NCBI RefSeq assembly: GCF_000416985.1
Contig: NZ_ATDL01000021.1
Span: 124,001-188,000 of the forward strand
Direction of reading: 5' to 3'
DNA length: 64,000 bases
Source of the DNA: Sphingobacterium paucimobilis HER1398
GTDB lineage: Bacteria > Bacteroidota > Bacteroidia > Sphingobacteriales > Sphingobacteriaceae
Part shown: positions 53,807-61,907 of the stretch, in pieces
Numbering within the stretch: position 1 is the stretch's first letter
Layout: each line of letters starts with the position of its first letter
Notes under the pieces: model-generated
Database searches by the model: none
What the model was told of the DNA's origin: nothing
What the model saw: the letters and a program-made list of their open reading frames with translations, nothing else
Translations under genes and position numbers: made by a program

Positions 53807-54832
53807 ATGAAAAGATTTACATTGAACTCTATTTTAATACTCTTATTGGGTATGGCATCCGTGGGATGCTCTAACGAAGGGGTAGAGCCCGAGCAACCAG
53901 CTGATGCGTGTGTGCTGAACAATCTGGTTATGCTCCGCGTGGCTTTTGATGGCAGTTATCAGGCCAGTGTTGCTTACAATAAGTTTGCGGTCAACGGACT
54001 GAATCCATCGTCGGGATCGCTCTTGGGTACCGTGGGCACGGACCATAGGCTTACCTTTGAACTTCCAACTAATGGCTCTTTTTACAATAAGGCTACAGGG
54101 GTACATGGTATGTTGATATCACGTGCAGAAGCCTATCTTAAATTTGATGTGAATACTGGAGTAGGACAAGCCTATGCGGTACAAACCAACTTTGCTGCAC
54201 CAGCGCTCAGTAACGGGAATGCTTATGTGATAGCAGTGGATCAGAGCTATGCCTCTTCAGGAGTAGGGGAGCATTATATGATAAATAGCTTCAATATGCA
54301 AAACGGTACGACGGGTGCTGCACTACCTATACCAGTAGCGGATAGGACTTTTGATAATCATAGTTTCTTCGCAAATGAGAGTATGTCGTCGACCAGTAAT
54401 GGTGTTGACAAGCTTTATTTCTTATCCGGAACTAATTTGATTACAGTCAATACGGCTACGAATACCGCAAGTCATATCGATCTATATCCATCGTTTTCAC
54501 AGGCTAATGATTGGGTGGCTTTTTATGGAGTAAAGTATTCGCAGAGCCTTGGCTTAATCGCCCTAAAAAGGGATGCCAACGGATTTTCGTTGGTAAAGAT
54601 AAATCCTAATACGGGAACCCATACCACCCTATTGGCGATCAATGCAGCAATCAATACGGAGTTTTATTCAGCGGCTTATCGCGAGTGTGACAAGACCTAT
54701 TACCTGACGAGCATGAGCCAGAGCACTCCAACCGTGGAAACGAGCTATTACGAGTTTGATCTCAATAGTAATACGCTGGTGAATACGCAAGTGCTGACAG
54801 ATTATGGCTTTGGAATTGAGGTGATACAATAG
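53807..54832 (+). CDS. Lipoprotein of unknown function, beta-rich
   Basis: 341 residues with a lipoprotein signal (LILLLGMASVGC). The body is rich in Asn, Thr, Ser and aromatic residues with repeating strands (GVGQAYAVQTNFAAPALSNGNAYVIAVDQSYASSG; DKLYFLSGTNLITVNTATNTASHIDLYP; KTYYLTSMSQSTPTVETSYYEFDLNSNTL), suggesting a beta-propeller. I cannot assign a function. It follows uptake locus II but with a terminator and its own ECF-type promoter, so it may be coregulated and not cotranscribed. Confidence 0.85.
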   Translation: MKRFTLNSILILLLGMASVGCSNEGVEPEQPADACVLNNLVMLRVAFDGSYQASVAYNKFAVNGLNPSSGSLLGTVGTDHRLTFELPTNGSFYNKATGVHGMLISRAEAYLKFDVNTGVGQAYAVQTNFAAPALSNGNAYVIAVDQSYASSGVGEHYMINSFNMQNGTTGAALPIPVADRTFDNHSFFANESMSSTSNGVDKLYFLSGTNLITVNTATNTASHIDLYPSFSQANDWVAFYGVKYSQSLGLIALKRDANGFSLVKINPNTGTHTTLLAINAAINTEFYSAAYRECDKTYYLTSMSQSTPTVETSYYEFDLNSNTLVNTQVLTDYGFGIEVIQ

Positions 54833-54881
54833 AACATCTTGAATAATGTTCAACTTTTAAAAATCAATATATTTCAACGCG

Positions 54882-54909
54882 AAAGGCACCGTTACGGGTG
54901 CCTTTTTTT
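54882..54909. terminator. Terminator between the 53807 lipoprotein and lipB
   Basis: AAAGGCACC / GGTGCCTTT stem with a seven-T run; the genes are convergent. Confidence 0.88.
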
Positions 54910-54912
54910 GTT

Positions 54913-55611
54913 CTAATCCTGCAGTTCCATATGGAACAGGTCAGCGATGTGTTGTTTAAGTTTATCCTTGACCTCACTCATGTCGAGTTTACGTCCCAGC
55001 TCTCGCTCCATGGAGGTTACATCCTTGTCATCAATACCGCAGGGGATGATGTTGCCAAAGTATTCGAGATCGGCGTTGACATTGAAGGCAAAACCGTGCA
55101 TGGTGACCCAGCGGGAAGCTCGTACGCCCATCGCACATATTTTACGGGCTTTATCATTGTCCGCATCAAGCCATACGCCTGTAAAACCGTCGTACCGTCC
55201 GGCTTGTATTCCGTAATCGGCCAATGTCAGTATAATGGCTTCTTCCAAAGTGCGCAGGTAGAGGTGGATGTCGGTGAAAAAGTTGTCCAAGTCTAAGATC
55301 GGATAACCGACAATCTGTCCAGGACCGTGATAGGTGATATCTCCACCGCGGTTTATTTTATAGAATCTAGCGTCTTTTGCTTTAAGTTCCTCCTCATCCA
55401 GTAAGAGGTATTCTGGATGTCCACTCTTTCCCAGCGTATACACATGAGGGTGCTCTGTGAATATAAGATGATTGGGGGTAGGGTGTTTGGTATCGTTGAC
55501 CCGATTGTCATGCTTAATAGCCAATGTGTCCGCAAAGATTTTCTCTTGCCTGTCCCATGCCTCTTGGTAGTCTACCAAGCCCCAGTCGGTGAATTGTACT
55601 TTTTTGTTCAT
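54913..55611 (-). CDS. lipB: Lipoyl(octanoyl) transferase LipB
   Basis: Transfers octanoyl from acyl carrier protein to lipoyl domains. 232 residues. Motifs: DWGLVDYQEAWDRQEKI, EHPHVYTLGKSGHPEYLL, GGDITYHGPGQIVGYPI, the catalytic Lys in ARKICAMGVRASRWVTMHGFAFNV, and catalytic Cys in IIPCGIDDKDVTSM. Full length. Upstream (55612-55650) begins a short GTTAT repeat array belonging to the four-helix-bundle insert. Confidence 0.95.
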   Translation of the reverse strand: MNKKVQFTDWGLVDYQEAWDRQEKIFADTLAIKHDNRVNDTKHPTPNHLIFTEHPHVYTLGKSGHPEYLLLDEEELKAKDARFYKINRGGDITYHGPGQIVGYPILDLDNFFTDIHLYLRTLEEAIILTLADYGIQAGRYDGFTGVWLDADNDKARKICAMGVRASRWVTMHGFAFNVNADLEYFGNIIPCGIDDKDVTSMERELGRKLDMSEVKDKLKQHIADLFHMELQD

Positions 55612-55626
55612 TGTAAAGTGATGACA

Positions 55627-55649
55627 GTTATAGAGGTTATGAAAGTTAT
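55627..55649. repeat. GTTAT repeat array, left flank of the four-helix-bundle gene
   Basis: GTTAT at 55627, 55636 and 55645, spaced nine bases. It is the inverse of the TAAC array at 56013-56041. Confidence 0.6.
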
Positions 55650-56005
55650 GTTGTTGAGTTGTCTAGACTAGCTATCAACTTTGTCGCCATAATTCGTATG
55701 AACGTAACTCTGTCTATAATGATTTTATTTTCCTCTATGAAGCCTAGCATTTTGGCTATATCAATTTGGGTTTCGAGTTCTGAAAGAGAACCCAATGATA
55801 TGTAGATAAATCGAACCCACTCTTTGTTCCCGCGTCTCCCAGCCCCCTCGGCTATATTGGAAGGTATAGAAATTGCTGAGCGTCGCATTTGCTGACCTAA
55901 AGTAAAACGCTCGTCTGGAGGAAAAGAATTGGTCATTTCGTATACATCTTTTACAAGAAGCATGCTCTCCTCCCAAACTTTTAAATCCTTATGTGACTTT
56001 ACCAT
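55646..56005 (-). CDS. Four-helix-bundle protein (S23/IVP family)
   Basis: 119 residues. Clearly the family also found inside 23S rRNA intervening sequences and related to Avd: HKDLKVWEESMLLVKDVYEMTNSFP, FTLGQQMRRSAISIPSNIAEGAGRRGNKEWVRFIYISLGSLSELETQI. Basic, helical, probably pentameric by analogy. No reverse transcriptase, rRNA or diversity-generating element lies nearby. The gene is bracketed by inverted arrays of short TAAC repeats between lipB and hflX, consistent with a small mobile or recently inserted unit. Confidence 0.9.
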   Translation of the reverse strand: MVKSHKDLKVWEESMLLVKDVYEMTNSFPPDERFTLGQQMRRSAISIPSNIAEGAGRRGNKEWVRFIYISLGSLSELETQIDIAKMLGFIEENKIIIDRVTFIRIMATKLIASLDNSTT

Positions 56006-56012
56006 ACCTATA

Positions 56013-56041
56013 TAACTTCTTAACTCTTATAACTCTATAAC
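56013..56041. repeat. TAAC repeat array, right flank of the four-helix-bundle gene
   Basis: TAAC at 56013, 56021, 56030 and 56038, spaced eight to nine bases. Confidence 0.6.
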
Positions 56042-57232
56042 CTAATATAGCAAATTATTATACGGATATCGTTTGTTATGTAAGTCTGAAATGACTTCGT
56101 AGAGCTTCTCTTTGAATTCCTCTATATTCGTTTTGTTAGTCGCTGATAGGAAAATCGCTGGATCGGAGTTCTTGGCCATCCAGGAGTTCTTAAAGTCGTT
56201 TAATGTTACTTTTATTTCTTCTCCGTTCTCGTCAAATTCTACCGCAGGCTTGAACATGTCGATTTTATTGAACACGGTAATTGTCGGTTTGTCCAACGCA
56301 TTGATGTCTTTCAAGGTCTCATTGACTGCAATGATATGATGCTCAAAGTCGGGGTGAGAGATGTCAACGACATGGATCAGCACATCAGCTTCGCGAACTT
56401 CATCTAATGTGGATTTGAAGGATTCGACCAGGTGATGCGGTAGCTTACGGATAAAACCAACTGTATCGGACAGTAAAAAAGGAAGGTTGTCGATGACCAC
56501 CTTGCGCACTGTTGTATCTAATGTTGCAAAGAGCTTGTTCTCAATCAGGACATCCGCTTTGGATATCATGTTGAGAATAGTCGATTTGCCCACGTTGGTA
56601 TACCCCACTAACGCCACACGGATCATTTCGCCGCGATTCTTGCGTTGGGTCTCATTCTGTTTATCGATGACTTTTAAGCGTTCTTTTAGCAGAGAGATCT
56701 TATTTAAAATAATCCGTCTATCGGTCTCTATCTGTGACTCACCAGGACCACGCATACCGATACCACCTCGTTGGCGTTCCAAGTGGGTCCACATCCGGGT
56801 TAGACGGGGCAATAGATATTGCAGCTGAGCCAACTCCACTTGTGTCTTCGCTTGAGCTGTCTGTGCGTGTTTGGCAAAAATATCCAGGATCAGACTGGAG
56901 CGGTCCAATATCTTACGCTTCAATTCTTTTTCAATATTCCGCAGTTGAGAAGGAGTTAGCTCGTCATCAAAGACAATCATATCAATATCCTCGGCTTCTA
57001 CATATTCTTTTATTTCCTGCAGCTTGCCAGTACCGACAAATGTAGCATGCTCTGGTTTCGCTAATTTTTGAGTGAATACACCTCTTGTATCTCCTCCTGC
57101 AGTCTCTACCAAAAACTGTAATTCCTCTAAATATTCCTGCGCAGTTTCTTCCGAAATGTCGGGTGTGATGACTGATACCAATACGGCGGTCTCTTGTTTT
57201 ATGGCGGTGTCGTATATCTTCGTTTTTCCCAT
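56042..57232 (-). CDS. hflX: GTPase HflX
   Basis: Ribosome-associated GTPase that splits stalled ribosomes. 396 residues: N-terminal HflX domain (FVGTGKLQEIKEYVEAEDIDMIVFDDELTPSQLRNIEKEL), glycine-rich linker ERQRGGIGMRGPGESQIETDRR, then G domain with G1 GYTNVGKST, G3 DTVGFIRKLP and G4 NKID. Own TATCTTTG promoter at 57279-57286. Standard core gene. Confidence 0.96.
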   Translation of the reverse strand: MGKTKIYDTAIKQETAVLVSVITPDISEETAQEYLEELQFLVETAGGDTRGVFTQKLAKPEHATFVGTGKLQEIKEYVEAEDIDMIVFDDELTPSQLRNIEKELKRKILDRSSLILDIFAKHAQTAQAKTQVELAQLQYLLPRLTRMWTHLERQRGGIGMRGPGESQIETDRRIILNKISLLKERLKVIDKQNETQRKNRGEMIRVALVGYTNVGKSTILNMISKADVLIENKLFATLDTTVRKVVIDNLPFLLSDTVGFIRKLPHHLVESFKSTLDEVREADVLIHVVDISHPDFEHHIIAVNETLKDINALDKPTITVFNKIDMFKPAVEFDENGEEIKVTLNDFKNSWMAKNSDPAIFLSATNKTNIEEFKEKLYEVISDLHNKRYPYNNLLY

Positions 57233-57278
57233 ATATATCTTTTAGTACTTGTCTTACTGTCTACTAAGAACAAGGAAA

Positions 57279-57286
57279 CAAAGATA
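57279..57286 (-). promoter_or_regulatory. Candidate -7 promoter element of hflX
   Basis: TATCTTTG on the minus strand; leader about 40 bases. Confidence 0.5.
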
Positions 57287-57350
57287 ATGGTTTTTTTACG
57301 GAGCTATTGAATAATTAAAAGATGAATGTTTTTTATAAAAAAATAAAATA

Positions 57351-57382
57351 GGGGGTAACATTTCAAGGGACGGGTTTATATC
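57351..57382 (+). promoter_or_regulatory. Candidate ECF-type promoter of the 57427 lipoprotein
   Basis: GGGGGTAACA, 14 bases, TTTATATC. Identical spacing and near-identical sequence to the motif at 53751-53782, with a similar AATAAAAT stretch before it. Confidence 0.55.
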
Positions 57383-57426
57383 ATAATACAAACAGAAGGA
57401 ATGACAATATTTAAACTTATAATGAT

Positions 57427-58413
57427 ATGAAAACAAACTTTACTTCCAGACTATTAGTGGCATTGCTGGCCGTATCTTTTATCGCATCTTCATGTAAGAA
57501 TGATGGTGCTGACCCGGCTCCGACCATAGCGGCACCATCTACAGCGAATTTTAAAGATATGAGAGCTAAGGCTCTGGCTGATCTGACACAGAAAAAAGAT
57601 TTTAAAGTTGCTGATGGACTTGATTTTACGACAGCTAAAGGGGCTAGGATACAGATCAGTGCCAATTGTCTTCGTGATCAGAGTGGTGCTTTGGCGACAG
57701 GCGATGCGACATTGTCATTCGTCGAAATCTATGACCGTGGTAATATGGTTGTAGCCAATAAGCCTGTGATGGGTATCAATGCCGACGGCAAGAAAGAGCC
57801 GCTGGTGACTGGCGGGCAGTATAACCTCAAAATTACACAGGGGGATAAGGAGCTGACTTCAGGTTGTGTCTTTAGCGTATCTCTGCCTGCTTCACATACC
57901 GGAGGATTGGATAATGACATGAAACTTTGGAATGGTATTATCGATCAGGATGGAAACTTGGCCTGGGATGAAATCGAACCGGGAGATAAAGAAGGCGGTC
58001 TGAATATGAATGGTGAAAATACAACTTATTCGATATGGGGCACTGCGTTTGGTTGGACCAATGTAGACCGTTTTTATAGTGATCCGCGGCCTAAAACAAA
58101 GATTAAAGTGACTCTTCCGGCAGGATATAATAACGACAACACAGGTGTGTATCTTGCTTATGAGGATCAACCTAATCTGTTGGCTCAATTGGATACTTGG
58201 GATTCGGCAGGTAAATTTTTTACAGAGCACTATGGTTTTGTGCCTATCGGTATGTCTTTGCATGTGGTTTTTGTCTCAGAGAGTAATGGAGCGCTGGCTT
58301 ACAGTATTAAGAAAGTGACTATTGCAGCCGATGCGGTTATTCATATCGAGCAGCAAGATATAGCTACCTCGACGAAACAAGAATTGATCAATCGGATTAA
58401 TAGCTTGCAGTAG
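57427..58413 (+). CDS. Lipoprotein of unknown function
   Basis: 328 residues with a lipoprotein signal (LLVALLAVSFIASSC). The body reads like a beta-sandwich protein: LDFTTAKGARIQISANCLRDQSGALATGDATLSFVEIYDRGNMVVANKPVMGI, then KTKIKVTLPAGYNNDNTGVYLAYEDQP. I do not recognise the family; the first part resembles the lipoproteins with ZU5-like or carboxypeptidase-like folds. It lies between divergent hflX and recG. Probably coregulated with the lipoprotein at 53807 through the shared GTAAC-type promoter. Confidence 0.85.
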   Translation: MKTNFTSRLLVALLAVSFIASSCKNDGADPAPTIAAPSTANFKDMRAKALADLTQKKDFKVADGLDFTTAKGARIQISANCLRDQSGALATGDATLSFVEIYDRGNMVVANKPVMGINADGKKEPLVTGGQYNLKITQGDKELTSGCVFSVSLPASHTGGLDNDMKLWNGIIDQDGNLAWDEIEPGDKEGGLNMNGENTTYSIWGTAFGWTNVDRFYSDPRPKTKIKVTLPAGYNNDNTGVYLAYEDQPNLLAQLDTWDSAGKFFTEHYGFVPIGMSLHVVFVSESNGALAYSIKKVTIAADAVIHIEQQDIATSTKQELINRINSLQ

Positions 58414-58460
58414 ACCATACTATCCTCTATATATTTTTTGTAAATTAGCCGTTCTTAGGA

Positions 58461-60566
58461 ATGGCTAATTTATCGTTAATAACTCCCATAGAATACCTCA
58501 AAGGGGTAGGTCCGCAGAAAGCTGATGTGTTAAAAAAAGAGCTGCTGCTCTTTACTATTGGTGACCTGTTGCAGTACTATCCATTTCGCTATATAGACCG
58601 TACCAAATTCCATAAAATCCGACAAGTACATGCTGATCTCATTGGAGCACAAGTGTTGGGGCGTTTGATTTCACTGAAAGAAGTAGGCGAGCGACGTGGT
58701 AAGCGGTTGGTCGCGGAGTTTCGGGATGAAACGGGTAGCATGGAACTGGTGTGGTTTCAGAGTATACCATGGCTCCGGAAAAGCCTCAAAATCGGCAGTC
58801 CTTATATTATTTATGGTAAGCCGACTGAGTTCAATGGAGCTATTTCGATGACACACCCCGAGATGGAGCTGTACAGTTCTGCCGAGAAGAAAGTCGGCAA
58901 TATGACGATGCAGCCGGTGTATTCATCCACCGAAAAATTAAAGAAATTCAATCTGGATACGAAAGGTATTCAAAAGCTTCAGCAGACAGCGCTGGAAGCC
59001 GTATATCATAGTATTGAGGAAACCCTGCCTCCTTATATTCTGGAAAAGCATAGTCTTATGGGGCATAAGGAAGCGCTGCTGGCTATACATTTTCCCCAAC
59101 AGGTCAACGATCTGAATGCAGCTACGAGGAGGTTGAAATTCGAGGAGCTGTTCTTTATACAGTTGCGTCTGCTGCGCAATAAGCAACTCAATACCCAAAA
59201 GTTTAAGGGACATCGCTTTGATAGGGTGGGCGATCGGTTCAATACTTTTTTTAACGAGCGACTGCCCTTTCCGCTGACGAATGCGCAAAAGCGGGTGATC
59301 AAGGAAATCCGGCAGGATACGAATACTGGTGCACAGATGAACCGTCTGGTACAGGGGGATGTAGGTTCTGGTAAAACGGTGGTGGCACTGATGAGTATGC
59401 TTATCGCCTTGGACAACGGTTGTCAGGCCTGTATGATGGCACCGACGGAGATTCTGGCAACGCAGCATTATAATGGTTTGAAAGAGCTTGTCGGTGATGA
59501 TATCTGTTCCATTAAGCTGCTTACGGGTTCTACTCCTGCCAAAGAGCGGCGATTGATACATCAGGGCTTGGAAGAAGGGACATTGGATATTCTTATCGGA
59601 ACCCATGCCTTGATAGAAGATAAGGTGAAGTTTAAGAATATAGGTTTTGTCGTGATCGATGAGCAGCATCGATTTGGTGTGGAGCAGCGGGCGAAGCTGT
59701 GGCGTAAGAATGTGATTCCGCCGCATATGCTGGTCATGACGGCGACTCCTATACCACGTACGCTGGCGATGACGCTGTACGGTGATCTTGATATCTCTAT
59801 CATTGACGAACTGCCTGCCGGACGTAAGCCGATTAAGACGGTTCACTTTTTTGAAAATCAGCGCTTGCGTGTATTTGGTTTTATACGGGAAGAGGTGGCA
59901 AAGGGCAGACAGGTCTATATTGTATATCCACTGATTAAAGAGAGTGAAAAAATGGACCTGCTTTATCTAGAAGCAGGGCTGGAGGGATTGATGCGGGAAT
60001 TCCCCCTGCCGCAATATCATATCAGTATTGTGCATGGAAAGATGCCCGTAAAAGATAAGGATTTTGAGATGCAGCGATTTGTAAAGGGAGAGACTCAGAT
60101 CATGGTGGCTACGACGGTGATCGAGGTGGGGGTCAATGTACCCAATGCATCGGTTATGATCATTGAAAACTCGGAGCGGTTTGGCCTTTCTCAATTGCAC
60201 CAGTTGCGTGGGCGTGTAGGCCGGGGGGCAGAGCAGTCCTTTTGTATCCTCATGTCGGGCAATAAACTGAGCAAAGAGGGACGTAAGCGCCTAGAAACTA
60301 TGGTACGTACCAATGATGGTTTTGAGATTGCTGAAGTCGATCTGGAGCTTAGGGGGCCGGGTGATCTCTCTGGAACACAGCAGTCGGGCGTGTTGGAAAT
60401 GAAAATTGCAGACCTGGCGAAGGATCAGGCTATATTGAGCGAGGCTCGCAGTCGGGTGATTGAAATCTTTAAAGAAGATGCGCAATTGCTGGCACCACAG
60501 CACCAGCAATTGGCAGCGTATCTGAATCAACGGGCTCCAGGGATATCCTGGGATAAGATTTCTTAA
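58461..60566 (+). CDS. recG: ATP-dependent DNA helicase RecG
   Basis: Branch-migrating helicase that remodels stalled forks and Holliday junctions. 701 residues: N-terminal wedge/OB part (PIEYLKGVGPQKADVLKKEL, QVLGRLISLKE), Walker A MNRLVQGDVGSGKTVVAL, DEQH box VVIDEQHRFGVEQRAKL, motif III TATPIPRTLAMT, and motifs V/VI TTVIEVGVNVPNASVMIIEN and QLHQLRGRVGRG. Last four bases overlap the convergent lipoprotein gene. Confidence 0.97.
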   Translation: MANLSLITPIEYLKGVGPQKADVLKKELLLFTIGDLLQYYPFRYIDRTKFHKIRQVHADLIGAQVLGRLISLKEVGERRGKRLVAEFRDETGSMELVWFQSIPWLRKSLKIGSPYIIYGKPTEFNGAISMTHPEMELYSSAEKKVGNMTMQPVYSSTEKLKKFNLDTKGIQKLQQTALEAVYHSIEETLPPYILEKHSLMGHKEALLAIHFPQQVNDLNAATRRLKFEELFFIQLRLLRNKQLNTQKFKGHRFDRVGDRFNTFFNERLPFPLTNAQKRVIKEIRQDTNTGAQMNRLVQGDVGSGKTVVALMSMLIALDNGCQACMMAPTEILATQHYNGLKELVGDDICSIKLLTGSTPAKERRLIHQGLEEGTLDILIGTHALIEDKVKFKNIGFVVIDEQHRFGVEQRAKLWRKNVIPPHMLVMTATPIPRTLAMTLYGDLDISIIDELPAGRKPIKTVHFFENQRLRVFGFIREEVAKGRQVYIVYPLIKESEKMDLLYLEAGLEGLMREFPLPQYHISIVHGKMPVKDKDFEMQRFVKGETQIMVATTVIEVGVNVPNASVMIIENSERFGLSQLHQLRGRVGRGAEQSFCILMSGNKLSKEGRKRLETMVRTNDGFEIAEVDLELRGPGDLSGTQQSGVLEMKIADLAKDQAILSEARSRVIEIFKEDAQLLAPQHQQLAAYLNQRAPGISWDKIS

Positions 60567-61270
60567 TAAACAAGCGTAGCTTTTCCGTCTTTACAAATAA
60601 CTTCTTTTGCAGGGTTTGCATTGCTGCTTGGACAATCCATTTCTGTGCGGTATTTTTTAACCTGATAAAGGTGGCTGTATTTGGTCGCTAATTCTCCGAA
60701 AGCACGAGAATCAGGGGTGTTAATAACGGGAAATTGTATAAATTCACAGTCCTTGAGAATAGTAGCGATAGACCATTTACTGGCATCGGTACAAGGAACA
60801 TCATTAAAATAGCCAACGACTTGTGGAAATAGTTCATCTAATAATTGGTCAATCTCGGTGAGTTCAAGGTCCGTTGCGTTGGCCACAATCATTTTACCTT
60901 CTTTGCAGCGTAATCCAAAGTGGGGAGCCAACTCAACTGGTGTAGTGTTATATACTAAAGGGTCATTTTTTCCAGGTTTGTAAGCTTTGTATGCCTGCTC
61001 GGATAGTTCCCGGTATTCTTTGATAAGGCTGTTGTATTCTTTTTCAAAACTGGGATGTACGGGCACATATCGGTAGGGGAGTGTGTCTATCCGCCATTCT
61101 TCTATCGGTTTACAAGGTTGATTTTCCGCTAACTTGATAGCTTCTTGCAATTTGAGGTCAGCAAGACGAATGAGTTCATGGTATTTGTCGTTATTGTCGT
61201 CTTTGTTACAGGCAGCAAATAAGGTGATAATACCCAATAAGCAGCAAAATAAGAGGTTAGTTCTTGCCAT
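60563..61270 (-). CDS. Lipoprotein of unknown function, Cys-rich
   Basis: 235 residues with a lipoprotein signal (LLFCCLLGIITLFAAC). After a charged DNNDKYHELIRLADLKLQEAIK helical part come several conserved-looking cysteines (QPCKPIEEW, LRCKEGK, VPCTDASK, DCEFIQFP, MDCPSSN, VICKDGK), perhaps paired as disulfides. Family not recognised. Convergent with recG; overlap of four bases. Confidence 0.82.
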   Translation of the reverse strand: MARTNLLFCCLLGIITLFAACNKDDNNDKYHELIRLADLKLQEAIKLAENQPCKPIEEWRIDTLPYRYVPVHPSFEKEYNSLIKEYRELSEQAYKAYKPGKNDPLVYNTTPVELAPHFGLRCKEGKMIVANATDLELTEIDQLLDELFPQVVGYFNDVPCTDASKWSIATILKDCEFIQFPVINTPDSRAFGELATKYSHLYQVKKYRTEMDCPSSNANPAKEVICKDGKATLVY

Positions 61271-61344
61271 TTTTTTTGAATTTATAGTTGTATTATAACT
61301 AGTACGGTGATCGGTATGAAATCGCTACAGCTATTTCTAATAAA

Positions 61345-61370
61345 AGAAAAGCCCTGTCTGGACAGGGCTA
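61345..61370 (-). terminator. Terminator of the ridA operon
   Basis: Palindrome AGCCCTGTCTGGACAGGGCT; on the minus strand it is followed by TTTTCTTTTA. Confidence 0.82.
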
Positions 61371-61401
61371 AAATTCGGTTGTAAAGATTGTGGTATTGGA
61401 G

Positions 61402-61788
61402 CTATGCCTTCCAGGCGATAACCGAAATCTCGACATTTACATTACGGGGCAATGTTTTTACTGCTACACACTCACGTGCAGGCTGGTTCTCGTTGAAGTA
61501 CTGCGCATACACTTCATTGACTGTAGCGAAGTCATCCATGCTGGATAAGAAGATGGTCGCTTTGCAAACATCTTTGAAATCGTAGCCGGCATGATTTAAG
61601 ATGGCGCCTACATTTTTTAATACCTGATGGGCTTCATCTGCTACGCCCGTAGTGACCAACTCCATCGTTTCTGGATTGAAAGGTACCTGACCGGATACAT
61701 ATAATGTTTTGTCTGCTTTGATAGCTTGGTTGTAAGGTCCGATCGCTGCAGGAGCCTTGTCTGTGTTGAAGATTTCTTTTTGTGACAT
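61402..61788 (-). CDS. ridA: RidA family reactive imine/enamine deaminase
   Basis: 128 residues. Hydrolyses reactive enamines/imines such as 2-aminoacrylate produced by serine and threonine dehydratases. RidA signatures: APAAIGPYNQAIKADKTLYVSGQVPFNPETMEL, VLKNVGAILNHAGYDFKDVCKATIFLSSMDDFATVNEVYAQYF, PARECVAVKTLPRNVNVEISVIAWKA, including the substrate-binding Arg in PARECV. Two bases after the small membrane protein gene, so cotranscribed with it. L-serine dehydratase (sdaA) at 27 kb supplies the substrate type. Confidence 0.96.
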   Translation of the reverse strand: MSQKEIFNTDKAPAAIGPYNQAIKADKTLYVSGQVPFNPETMELVTTGVADEAHQVLKNVGAILNHAGYDFKDVCKATIFLSSMDDFATVNEVYAQYFNENQPARECVAVKTLPRNVNVEISVIAWKA

Positions 61789-61790
61789 TA

Positions 61791-61907
61791 TTATTTAGCT
61801 ATAAATATTTTATAAAGGATTCCTAAGACAAAAACGCTAATAGCAATGGTATTGATAATACGCATGGCTTTTATGCTGCCGTTTGTATGCTGTTTTGATT
61901 TCTCCAT
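61791..61907 (-). CDS. Small single-pass membrane protein, 38 residues
   Basis: From ATG 61907 the frame reads a polar N-terminus (MEKSKQHTNGSIKA) and then one hydrophobic helix, about residues 16-36 (IINTIAISVFVLGILYKIF), ending AK. Its stop is two bases before the ridA ATG, so it is probably translated from the same transcript. Too short for family recognition by eye. The good start, typical basic/polar then hydrophobic layout and tight spacing favour a real gene. Confidence 0.6.
   Translation of the reverse strand: MEKSKQHTNGSIKAMRIINTIAISVFVLGILYKIFIAK

Noticed and set aside
55646..56005. Diversity-generating retroelement or 23S rRNA intervening sequence
   Set aside because: No reverse transcriptase, template/variable repeats or rRNA gene near the four-helix-bundle gene.
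58938..59846. 302-codon frame antisense to recG
   Set aside because: Fully inside recG, whose helicase motifs are intact; the antisense product has no recognisable feature.
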